Shown here: one piece after another, positions 27,073-34,060 of the stretch | Layout: every line of letters starts with the position of its first letter | Numbering within the stretch: the first letter of the stretch is position 1 | Assembly (NCBI GenBank): GCA_905234175.1 | Contig: CAJOGX010000001.1 | Coordinates: forward strand, 62,001 to 126,000 | From: an uncultured Selenomonadaceae bacterium | Lineage (GTDB): Bacteria > Bacillota > Negativicutes > Selenomonadales > Selenomonadaceae | Reading direction: 5' to 3' | DNA length: 64,000 nucleotides | Made by a program: the position numbers and the translations under genes | Notes under the pieces: model-generated | The model's database searches: none | Seen by the model: only the letters and a program-made list of their open reading frames with translations | Told to the model about the DNA's origin: nothing

Positions 27073-28923
27073 GTGGCGATTTTGAAATTGAAACCGGCGT
27101 GCAAAGATTACCTTTGGGGCGGGCACCGGCTGGCGGAAGAATACGGCGTGGAGTACGACGGTCCAATTTTAGCGGAGGCGTGGGTTTTATCCGCGCACCC
27201 CGACGGCTCCTCGACGATTGTAAACGGCAAGTACGCCAGCAAAACTCTGCGCGAATACCTTGACGCGGAAGGGCTGGAAGTTTTGGGAACGCACTGCCGC
27301 CGCTTCCGTGAATTTCCGATTCTGACGAAGTTCATCGACGCTAAAGATAACCTGTCGATTCAGGTTCACCCGTCCAACGCCTACGCGCTGAAAAACGAAG
27401 GGCAGTACGGGAAAACTGAGTGCTGGTACATTCTCGACGCCGAGCCTGGCGCATTCCTCTACTACGGCTTCAAGCAGGAAATTTCCAAAGAAGAATTTGC
27501 CGCGCGTATCAAGGAAAATACTCTGCTCGAAGTTCTCAACGCCGTGCCCGTTAAAAAAGGCGACGTGCTTTTTATCGAGTCGGGAACTTTGCATGCGATT
27601 GGCAAGGGAATTTTAATCGCCGAGATTCAGCAAAATTCCAACGTCACCTACAGAATTTACGACTACGGCAGAGTTGGCGCGGACGGAAAAAAGCGCGATT
27701 TGCACATTGAAAAGGCGCTCGCCGTTACCAACCGCATTCCGATTGTCAGGAACGCCGAAAATTATCCGCACGTCGCCGACTGCGATTACTTCACGATTGA
27801 TAAGCTCAACCTCGACGGCGTTTTGACTTACCGCGTTCAGGGCAACGTCAGCGAAAAATCTTTCCTCAGCATTCTGATTCTCGACGGCGCCGGAACTATC
27901 AGCAGCAAGGGCGAAAAAATTTCCTACCGCAAAGGCGATTCGTTCCTCCTGCCCGCAAATTCCGGCGACTGGCAGATTGAAGGCACCTGCGACGCGCTTT
28001 TGACGACCATTCGCGAAAAGGCAAATCCAATCCGCGTCGGCGTCAATATCGGCTCGTCCGAAATTCAAATGTCAATCGTCAACGAACAGAATCAGATTCT
28101 CGACACGAAAAAATATCCGACAAATCCTAAGCGCCCGCCGAACGAAATTATTGACGAGACCTCCGAAAATATTTTGAAACTGCTGGCGGAAAATGACATT
28201 CCGCTCGAACAGTGCGTAGGCGTGGGCGTCGGCGTTCCTGGCACGATTGACCGGCGGCGCGGCAAAGTCGTTTACTCGAACAATATCCGCTGGGAAGACG
28301 TGCAGCTTACCAAACGGCTCGGCGAAGTCATTCCCTGCCCCGTGCGAATTGCGAACGATGCGGATTGCGCGGCTCTCGGCGAGGCGATTGCTGGCGCGGG
28401 GAAAAATTTCAGCGATGTCGTCATGTTCACTCTCGGCAACGGCGTCGGCGGCGGAATTATTCTGCACGGCGAAGTTTTTGAAGGCGGTATCATGGGCGGC
28501 AGCGAAGTCGGGCACCAGGTTATTCGCGTGCACGGGCGGCTTTGCAGTTGCGGGCGCAAGGGCTGTCTCGAAGCTTACATTTCCGTCCCCGCGCTTTTAC
28601 GCTCCGCCGCGCAGGTCGCTGGCAGGGAACTCACGCTAGACGAAATTTTCGCGCTGGCTAAAAACGAAGATGTCGCAATGAGCGAAGTCGTTGAGCAGTA
28701 CACGCTTATGCTCGGGCAGGGGATTGTTAATATCGTCAACATGTTCCGCCCGCAGCTGATTTTGCTCGGCGGTGCAATGAGCGCGTACGTCAGGGATTTA
28801 ATCGACCCGCTCACCGATATTCTCAACGAAGACTGTTTCGGCGGCGTCCACGCGCCAATTCCCAAAATCGCTATCGCTGAGCTCGGTTCAAACGCCGGTA
28901 TGATTGGCGCCGCAAATTTGTAA
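27073..28923 (+). CDS. Mannose-6-phosphate isomerase fused to ROK sugar kinase
   Basis: A 616-residue fusion. Residues 1 to about 315 are a class I phosphomannose isomerase of the short Bacillus type: DYLWGG at 12-17, then zinc ligands in SIQVHPSNAY, KTECWYIL and SGTLHAIGKG. Residues about 320-616 are a ROK-family hexokinase: IRVGVNIGSSEIQMS at the start, ANDADCAALGEA near 434, and the zinc motif with GRLCSCGRKGCLEAY near 493. The two would convert a hexose to its 6-phosphate and interconvert mannose-6-P and fructose-6-P. GTG 27073 has GGAGGG 7 nt upstream. Such fusions occur in some Firmicutes, but I know of no characterised one. Confidence 0.88.
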   Translation: MAILKLKPACKDYLWGGHRLAEEYGVEYDGPILAEAWVLSAHPDGSSTIVNGKYASKTLREYLDAEGLEVLGTHCRRFREFPILTKFIDAKDNLSIQVHPSNAYALKNEGQYGKTECWYILDAEPGAFLYYGFKQEISKEEFAARIKENTLLEVLNAVPVKKGDVLFIESGTLHAIGKGILIAEIQQNSNVTYRIYDYGRVGADGKKRDLHIEKALAVTNRIPIVRNAENYPHVADCDYFTIDKLNLDGVLTYRVQGNVSEKSFLSILILDGAGTISSKGEKISYRKGDSFLLPANSGDWQIEGTCDALLTTIREKANPIRVGVNIGSSEIQMSIVNEQNQILDTKKYPTNPKRPPNEIIDETSENILKLLAENDIPLEQCVGVGVGVPGTIDRRRGKVVYSNNIRWEDVQLTKRLGEVIPCPVRIANDADCAALGEAIAGAGKNFSDVVMFTLGNGVGGGIILHGEVFEGGIMGGSEVGHQVIRVHGRLCSCGRKGCLEAYISVPALLRSAAQVAGRELTLDEIFALAKNEDVAMSEVVEQYTLMLGQGIVNIVNMFRPQLILLGGAMSAYVRDLIDPLTDILNEDCFGGVHAPIPKIAIAELGSNAGMIGAANL

Positions 28924-29609
28924 TGCTGGAAAAAATTTTAGACCTCGGAAAATTTCTGGCGGCGACGCTGATTTACATAGTTTACCCGCCGGTTTGCCCG
29001 AAGTGCGGCGAAATTGCTGACGACTACGGCGCGCTTTGCGAGGAATGCGCGAAGAAAATTTTCCACGTCAGCGCTGAAAAAAATCTGCCGGAAAATCTCA
29101 GCGGCGTCATGAGAATTACAAAGTACCGCGAAGGCACGCGCGAACTTCTGCTCAGGCTCAAGTTTGAAAATGATTTGAGCGTTCTGCCCGCAATTCACAA
29201 AATCCTCGCCGAAGTTTCCGACCGCGACGAAATTCAAAACTTCCTCGCTGGCGTCGACGCTGCGGTTTACGTGCCGATTCATAAAGACCGCATGAAGGAG
29301 CGCGGTTACAATCAGACGGAGCTTATTTTTCGCGACTGGCTTACCGCGCAAAAAATTCCGGCGGGAAATTTTCTCGTCCGCGTGAAGTCCACGCCGCGCC
29401 TTTTCAAATTCGGTTCCGCCGAGCGCAGGGAAATTCTTCACGACGCGTTCAAACTGGCGGAAGGCGCTGACGTTCGCGGGAAAAATATTTTGATAGTCGA
29501 CGATATTTACACGACGGGCGCCACGGTTTCCGAATGCGCCAGAGTTTTGCTGGGCGCCGGTGCTGCTAAAATTTTCGTGCTGGCGCTGGCGTCAGATTTT
29601 GGAGAGTGA
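28923..29609 (+). CDS. comF: ComF-family phosphoribosyltransferase-like protein
   Basis: A 228-residue ComF protein. The N-terminal zinc finger is CPKCG then CEEC (about 25-40). The C-terminal PRTase domain contains the PRPP loop ILIVDDIYTTGAT (about 194-206). ComF is required for DNA uptake in competent bacteria, though most hosts are not known to be transformable. The ATG shares its A with the stop TAA of the previous gene. No other com gene is in the window. Confidence 0.9.
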   Translation: MLEKILDLGKFLAATLIYIVYPPVCPKCGEIADDYGALCEECAKKIFHVSAEKNLPENLSGVMRITKYREGTRELLLRLKFENDLSVLPAIHKILAEVSDRDEIQNFLAGVDAAVYVPIHKDRMKERGYNQTELIFRDWLTAQKIPAGNFLVRVKSTPRLFKFGSAERREILHDAFKLAEGADVRGKNILIVDDIYTTGATVSECARVLLGAGAAKIFVLALASDFGE

Positions 29610-29612
29610 ACT

Positions 29613-29951
29613 ATGCACGAAGCCGCGCTTGCTGAAAATATTTTGCAAATCGCGCAGGAGACTGCCGCTGCAAATCACGCGCAAAAAATTTCTGCTATTG
29701 GCTTAAAGCTCGGCGAAATGTCCGGCGTCGAAGTCGAGGCGCTGAATTTCAGTTTCGACGTGCTCAAAAAAAATACGCCCGCTGAAAACGCTGAGCTCAA
29801 AATTACACGCGTGCCAATCCGTGCGCAATGCAACCGCTGCGGGAAAATTTTTACCGTGGCGCACTACAATTTTTTCTGTCCGAAATGCGACGGCGTTTTG
29901 ATTTTGCAGAGCGGGCGCGAACTTCTGGTTGAGTTCGTTGACTGCGAATAA
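29613..29951 (+). CDS. hypA: Hydrogenase nickel-insertion protein HypA
   Basis: A 112-residue nickel metallochaperone for [NiFe] hydrogenase (or urease) maturation. It begins with the nickel-binding MHE. Two CxxC zinc pairs (CNRC about 73-76, CPKC about 90-93) form the structural site. No other hyp gene or hydrogenase gene is nearby, so it may serve enzymes encoded elsewhere. It follows comF by 3 nt. Confidence 0.92.
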   Translation: MHEAALAENILQIAQETAAANHAQKISAIGLKLGEMSGVEVEALNFSFDVLKKNTPAENAELKITRVPIRAQCNRCGKIFTVAHYNFFCPKCDGVLILQSGRELLVEFVDCE

Positions 29952-30069
29952 TTATTTCGCGCTGTAGTCGAAGGCGCCTTTGAGAATTTTCAAGTCGAAA
30001 CCAAATTTCTCGTACTTCCATCTGCGCGGTATCCATGTTCGAGCCGTAAGCAATATAAATTTTTCCCAT
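29952..30069 (-). pseudogene. Remnant of a gamma-glutamylcyclotransferase-like gene
   Basis: On the minus strand, an ATG at 30069 opens MGKIYIAYGSNMDTAQM, the classic N-terminus of the AIG2/gamma-glutamylcyclotransferase family. After this, a different frame reads KYEKFGFDLKIL and a short tail to a TAA at 29952-29954, matching the C-terminus of the same family. The middle (roughly 100-120 codons) is missing and the two ends are out of frame. This is best explained by an internal deletion. The remnant abuts the hypA stop codon. Confidence 0.65.
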
Positions 30070-30095
30070 AGCACTCGGCGCTGATTTTACCGCCG

Positions 30096-30124
30096 TTGAT
30101 TTTCTCCTTCAAATTTTGTATACT
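30096..30124 (+). promoter_or_regulatory. Promoter of the coiled-coil/ubiA operon
   Basis: TTGATT (30096-30101), 17-bp spacer, TATACT (30119-30124), 36 bp before the GTG start of the coiled-coil gene. Confidence 0.75.
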
Positions 30125-30160
30125 TGCGGCAGAATTTTTGAAACGATTGGAGGAGTTACC

Positions 30161-30697
30161 GTGAACGACGACCTCAGACGAATTTTTGAAATGCTGGCGG
30201 CGATTAATACGCGGCTTGAAATTAATGAACGATCGCTTAAGCAGATTGACCAGCAACTGGCGCTTTTAAATCTCAAGCGCGAGGCGGAGCTGAACGATTT
30301 TCGCGAGGCTATGAAAAAGCTCACCGATGCCGTTGACGAACTCAAGCAGCTGAACGCGACCGCCGCCGATAATTCCGCGCTCACGAAGGCGGTCGCGGAA
30401 ATAAAAACTGCCGCGCGCAATACCGTCAAGGCGGACGATTTCGTTACGGTTCGCATGGCGCTTCAAAATTCCGCCGTCTCGATTAACGACGTGAAAAAGC
30501 GCGTCGACGGAATTAAATTCGACACGAACAAAAAGTTCAACGAACTCGCCGTCAACAGCGACATAAATCAGCAGGCGATTCTTAGCGCGCTGGCTGAAAT
30601 TAAAAATAAACTCGCTAAGCCGGAAATTCCCGCTGAAAAAAAGCCGGAACAGGATTTTGAAGTTTCCAGCTGGTGGAGCGGCGACAGGGAGCGTTGA
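30161..30697 (+). CDS. Coiled-coil protein of unknown function
   Basis: A 178-residue soluble protein made largely of charged heptads, predicted coiled coil over about residues 5-65 and 90-150, ending in a Pro/Glu-rich tail with SSWW. I do not recognise a family. GTG 30161 has GGAGGAG 5 nt upstream. The gene overlaps the start of the UbiA-like gene, which suggests joint production. Confidence 0.7.
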   Translation: MNDDLRRIFEMLAAINTRLEINERSLKQIDQQLALLNLKREAELNDFREAMKKLTDAVDELKQLNATAADNSALTKAVAEIKTAARNTVKADDFVTVRMALQNSAVSINDVKKRVDGIKFDTNKKFNELAVNSDINQQAILSALAEIKNKLAKPEIPAEKKPEQDFEVSSWWSGDRER

Positions 30698-31551
30698 AAT
30701 TTTTGACAAGAATCGAAGCACACGTCAACAACATAGCGCTTTCGCACACGATTTTCGACTTGCCGTTCGCGCTGATTGGCGCATTGCTGGCGTCGGGCGG
30801 AAAGGTAAGCGCGCTGACAATTTTTCTGATAATCGTGGCGGTAACTTCGGCGCGGGCGGCGGCACTGGCTATAAACAATCTGGCGGACTTGAAGTACGAC
30901 AAACTTCAGCCGCGAATGCGATACCGCGCAATGGTACGCGGAGAAATTTCTAAAACGGAAGCGCTGATTTTTATTTTAGCATGTCTTTTGGTAATGGTCG
31001 TGACGGTCGCACAGCTGCCGCCGATTTGCCTGAGACTTTTGCCTGTGGCGGCGCTGCCGTTCGTAGTTTACCCGTTCACGAAAAGATTTACCGGCTGGTG
31101 TCACGTGGTTTTGGGCGTGGCGATAGCGATGGCTCCGGCGGGCGGCTGGGTCGCGGCGGGCGGCGAACTTTTTGCACCGGCGATGATTTTCCTGTGTTTA
31201 GCGGTAACTTTATGGATGGCTGGCTTTGACGCAATGTACGGCGCGCAGGACGAAAAATTCGACAGGGCGCACGGTCTGCACTCGCTGACGACAGAATTTG
31301 GCGCGCGCAAGGCGTTCGAGCTGTCGAAGGTCTTCCACATTTTTTGCGTGGCGTGCCTGCTGATAACGGGAATAATTTTGAACCTCAGCGCGATTTATTT
31401 CGTGGGAGTTGCGATTGCGGCGGTCGTTTTGGTTTACCAGCACGCGATTGTCAGCCCGCGCGATTTTTCGCAGGTCACGCAGGCTTATTTTATGCGCAAC
31501 GGAATTGTTTCGGTGGCGATTTTGATTTGTACCTGGCTAAATTTTACTTGA
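30694..31551 (+). CDS. UbiA-family prenyltransferase
   Basis: A 285-residue membrane enzyme with eight or nine hydrophobic segments. The two aspartate-rich motifs that bind Mg-polyprenyl diphosphate are NNLADLKYD (about residues 63-71) and YGAQDEKFDRAHG (about 183-195). SHTIFDLPFAL at the N-terminus and the second motif fit the 4-hydroxybenzoate/MqnP-type branch, which works in ubiquinone or futalosine-menaquinone synthesis. No other quinone gene is present to decide. The start is uncertain: TTG 30694 overlaps the previous stop, and GTG 30673 and TTG 30703 are alternatives. Confidence 0.85.
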   Translation: MKFLTRIEAHVNNIALSHTIFDLPFALIGALLASGGKVSALTIFLIIVAVTSARAAALAINNLADLKYDKLQPRMRYRAMVRGEISKTEALIFILACLLVMVVTVAQLPPICLRLLPVAALPFVVYPFTKRFTGWCHVVLGVAIAMAPAGGWVAAGGELFAPAMIFLCLAVTLWMAGFDAMYGAQDEKFDRAHGLHSLTTEFGARKAFELSKVFHIFCVACLLITGIILNLSAIYFVGVAIAAVVLVYQHAIVSPRDFSQVTQAYFMRNGIVSVAILICTWLNFT

Positions 31552-31576
31552 AATTTTTCACGGCTTGGTTTATAAT
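31548..31576 (+). promoter_or_regulatory. Promoter of the candidate small RNA
   Basis: TTGAAA (31548-31553), 17-bp spacer, perfect TATAAT (31571-31576). It overlaps the ubiA stop codon and drives a region with no convincing ORF. Confidence 0.7.
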
Positions 31577-31582
31577 TTCGCT

Positions 31583-31713
31583 GTCCTGGAAGTGATTTCG
31601 CTCATGAGAGTCTCTATGCGCAGATTTTTTAACTGCAATGAAATTTCAACCGACTGGAGCCCAATCCAAAACCTTGACGCTAAGGAAGTCTTCGTTTGCG
31701 CGGAGGCTTTTTT
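31583..31713 (+). ncRNA. Candidate small non-coding RNA
   Basis: A strong promoter at 31548-31576 and a hairpin with a T run at 31684-31713 bracket about 130 nt. The only sizeable frame here (ATG 31604 to TGA 31750) runs through and past the terminator, which argues against coding. I recognise no Rfam family. It could be an independent sRNA or the leader of the fructose operon. Confidence 0.45.
31684..31713 (+). terminator. Terminator of the candidate small RNA
   Basis: GTCTTCG (31688-31694) pairs with CGGAGGC (31701-31707) across a TTTGCG loop, extendable by A-T and G-T pairs. Six T follow at 31708-31713. It would also catch read-through from ubiA. Confidence 0.6.
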
Positions 31714-31732
31714 AGTTTGCAAAAAAAATTCG

Positions 31733-31761
31733 TTGAAATATGATTTTTGATATTGTATAAT
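31733..31761 (+). promoter_or_regulatory. Promoter of the fructose operon
   Basis: TTGAAA (31733-31738), 17-bp spacer, TATAAT (31756-31761), about 40 bp before the 1-phosphofructokinase start. No FruR gene is adjacent, and no clear operator repeat is seen. Confidence 0.8.
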
Positions 31762-31801
31762 CGCTGCGTAGAAATTTTCGATTTAAGGGGAGGTTTTTAA
31801 A

Positions 31802-32713
31802 TTGATTTACACAGTTACGTTTAATCCGGCGATTGACTACATCATTCGGCTGGACAAACTCACGCCTGGCGCGATTAACCGCGTGAATTATGAGCAGGTT
31901 CTGGGCGGAGGCAAAGGAATTAACGTTTCAATCGTGCTGGGAAACCTTGGGCACAAATCCACGGCCATGGGTTTCCTTGCGGGCTTTACCGGCGACGAAA
32001 TTGTCCGCCAGCTGCGCGACTTCAACGCCGCCGACGATTTTGTCAAGCTCGACGCAGGTTTTTCGCGCATTAACGTCAAAGTCAAAGCCGACGTGGAAAC
32101 CGAAATCAACGGGCAGGGTCCGAAAATCAGCGACGCCAAACGCGATGAACTTTTTGCTAAGCTCCAGAAACTCGGCGCGGGCGATACGCTCGTAATTTCC
32201 GGCTCAATTCCCAACACGCTCCCCGACGATATGTACGAACGCACGCTTGAACCGCTGCAGGGCAAGGGCATTCGCGTGGTCGTCGACGCCGAAAAGGGGC
32301 TGCTCCTCAAAGTTTTGAAATTCCACCCCTGGCTGATTAAACCCAACAATCACGAACTCGGCGACATGTTCGGCGTCAAACTCAACAGCGACACGGAAAT
32401 TATCGAGTACGCCAAAAAACTGCAGGAAAAAGGCGCGCAAAACGTTCTGATTTCCATGGCGGGCGACGGCGCAATTCTGCTGACGGCGGAAGGAAAATCT
32501 TACAAGTCCCCTGCGCCAAAAGGCAAGCTCGTCAATTCCGTCGGCGCGGGCGATTCCATGGTTGCCGGATTTATCGCGGGCTACGAAGAATCCAGCGGCG
32601 ACTACGAAAAGGCGTTTCACATGGGCGTTGCAACCGGCTCGGCGTCCGCTTTTTCCGAAAATCTTGCTACCCGCCCCGAAGTTGAAGCTCTCCTCAAGAC
32701 TATCGAAAAATAA
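31802..32713 (+). CDS. fruK: 1-phosphofructokinase
   Basis: Phosphorylates fructose-1-phosphate to fructose-1,6-bisphosphate. The 303-residue PfkB-family protein starts MIYTVTFNPAIDYIIRLD. GGGKGINVSIVLGNLG (about 36-51) binds substrate, and VNSVGAGDSMVAGF near 243 carries the catalytic base and anion hole. It heads an operon with fructose PTS proteins. TTG 31802 has a strong GGGGAGG upstream. LacC-type tagatose kinases are related, but the neighbours favour fructose. Confidence 0.93.
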   Translation: MIYTVTFNPAIDYIIRLDKLTPGAINRVNYEQVLGGGKGINVSIVLGNLGHKSTAMGFLAGFTGDEIVRQLRDFNAADDFVKLDAGFSRINVKVKADVETEINGQGPKISDAKRDELFAKLQKLGAGDTLVISGSIPNTLPDDMYERTLEPLQGKGIRVVVDAEKGLLLKVLKFHPWLIKPNNHELGDMFGVKLNSDTEIIEYAKKLQEKGAQNVLISMAGDGAILLTAEGKSYKSPAPKGKLVNSVGAGDSMVAGFIAGYEESSGDYEKAFHMGVATGSASAFSENLATRPEVEALLKTIEK

Positions 32714-32731
32714 TTCGCTGAGGCGATTGAC

Positions 32732-33604
32732 ATGAAAATCACAAATTTTATAAACAAAAAATCCGTCGCGCTGAACGTCCGCCCCTCGACGAAACACGAA
32801 GCTATCGACATGCTGATAGATTTGCTCATGACGGCTGGCGCGGTCAAGGACAAAGAGGCGGTGCGACGCGACATTCTTGCACGCGAAGCGCAGGGCTCAA
32901 CCGGCCTTTCCAACGGTCTGGCGACGCCCCACGCGCAGAATAACGCTATCAAAAAAGTTTCAATCTCAATTCTGACAGTGCCCGAAGGCGTCAACTTCGA
33001 CTCAATCGACGACAAGCCCGCGCGACTTTTAGTGCTGTTCGCCGCCCCGCTCAACGCCGATTCCGCGTCAATGACGGAAATGGGCAGGCTGGCAGTTTTG
33101 CTGATGGATTCCGACTTCAAGGAAAAATTAATCAGCGCGACTTCCGTCGACGAACTTTTGAAGGCTATCGACGAGAAAGAGGCTGATCGTTCACGCACCG
33201 AGGCTCCCGAAATTTCCGAGAACACGAAAATCATCGCCGTTACCGCCTGCCCGACAGGAATTTCTTCTTCGTTCATGGCGCGCGAGGCTCTCAAAAACTG
33301 TGCGCAGAAACTCGGCATGAACATTCGCGTTGAGGTTTACGGCGCCGCCGGCGTTTACCATTCGCTCAGCGCTGACGAAATTAAAAATGCTGACGTGGTT
33401 ATCGTAGCCGCCAGCAAGAAAGTTCCAATTTCCCGCTTCGACGGCAAGAAAATGATTCAAACTGCCGTCGGTACCGCAATTCGCAAGCCCGAACAGCTTT
33501 TCGAGCGCATTAAGGCAGGGCAGGCGCAGGTTTTCCACGCAACCGAAGACGACGAACCTATCAGCTCCAAAATCTTTAAGAAAATCAAAAGTATTTTCAG
33601 CTGA
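32732..33604 (+). CDS. Fructose-type PTS EIIAB protein without EIIC
   Basis: A 290-residue soluble phosphotransferase protein. The EIIA(Fru) domain (1-145) carries phospho-His H67 in GLATPHAQ. The EIIB(Fru) domain (about 163-265) carries phospho-Cys C173 in AVTACPTGISSSFMA. There is no membrane EIIC domain, while the complete EIIABC is encoded 0.5 kb downstream. In the EIIB loop this copy reads CPTGISSSFMA, where EIIABC has the usual CPTGIAHTFMA, so the two may differ in specificity or this one may be regulatory. Confidence 0.9.
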   Translation: MKITNFINKKSVALNVRPSTKHEAIDMLIDLLMTAGAVKDKEAVRRDILAREAQGSTGLSNGLATPHAQNNAIKKVSISILTVPEGVNFDSIDDKPARLLVLFAAPLNADSASMTEMGRLAVLLMDSDFKEKLISATSVDELLKAIDEKEADRSRTEAPEISENTKIIAVTACPTGISSSFMAREALKNCAQKLGMNIRVEVYGAAGVYHSLSADEIKNADVVIVAASKKVPISRFDGKKMIQTAVGTAIRKPEQLFERIKAGQAQVFHATEDDEPISSKIFKKIKSIFS

Positions 33605-33619
33605 ACGGAGGTTACCGCA

Positions 33620-33964
33620 ATGCGTAAAATAATTCTCCTGCCGGTACTCGCGCTGGCGATTTTCCTCGTCGGCAGTACCGCTTACGCCGGTCAACAGGAT
33701 TTCATTCTTGTCAACAACAGCGGGCAGGCGATTACGGAAATTTATTGCAGCGCCACCGATAACTGGGAAGAAAACGTGCTGGGCAACGCAATTCTTAAAA
33801 ACGGCGAAACTTTCCAGCTGACTTTTCCAGAAGACCAGACCGCACGCTACTGGGATTTGAAAATAGTTTTCAAGAACGGCGACAATCTTTACTGGAACAG
33901 CCTCGACCTTTTCAGCATTTCGGAAATGACGCTCGATTCGTCCGGCACAATTCATACGCAGTGA
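33620..33964 (+). CDS. Small secreted protein of the fructose operon
   Basis: A 114-residue protein with a clear signal peptide (hydrophobic core at residues 4-20, cleavage after AYA at about 23). The mature part is a likely beta-sandwich: FILVNNSGQAITEIYCS, then LGNAILKNGETFQLTFP, and an exposed tail. The same pattern (VNNSG...I..IY...) occurs in small secreted proteins of unknown function in many bacteria. It has its own GGAGG site and lies between EIIAB and EIIABC, an unexpected place for a periplasmic protein. Confidence 0.75.
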   Translation: MRKIILLPVLALAIFLVGSTAYAGQQDFILVNNSGQAITEIYCSATDNWEENVLGNAILKNGETFQLTFPEDQTARYWDLKIVFKNGDNLYWNSLDLFSISEMTLDSSGTIHTQ

Positions 33965-33983
33965 GCGATTAATTTTGTTTAAA

Positions 33984-34026
33984 GCGGCGGCTGTTTAGGC
34001 TGATTCTTCGTTCCCGCAGCCGCCGT
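33984..34026 (+). promoter_or_regulatory. Hairpin between the secreted protein and EIIABC genes
   Basis: GGCGGCTG (33986-33993) pairs with CAGCCGCC (34017-34024) over a 23-nt loop, with no T run. It could stabilise or separate the mRNA segments so that EIIABC is made at a different level. Confidence 0.45.
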
Positions 34027-34060
34027 GAGGAATTATAAATTTTTAGGGAGAGTGGATTAA

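Noticed and set aside
29990-30256. An 88-codon minus-strand frame over the pseudogene and the start of the coiled-coil gene
   Set aside because: It spans a promoter and the antisense of a coding start; the recognisable family motif at its end is in another frame.
31565-31750. A 61-codon frame in the ubiA-fruK gap
   Set aside because: It reads through a terminator hairpin and both flanking promoter elements and has no good ribosome site; a non-coding RNA is the better reading.
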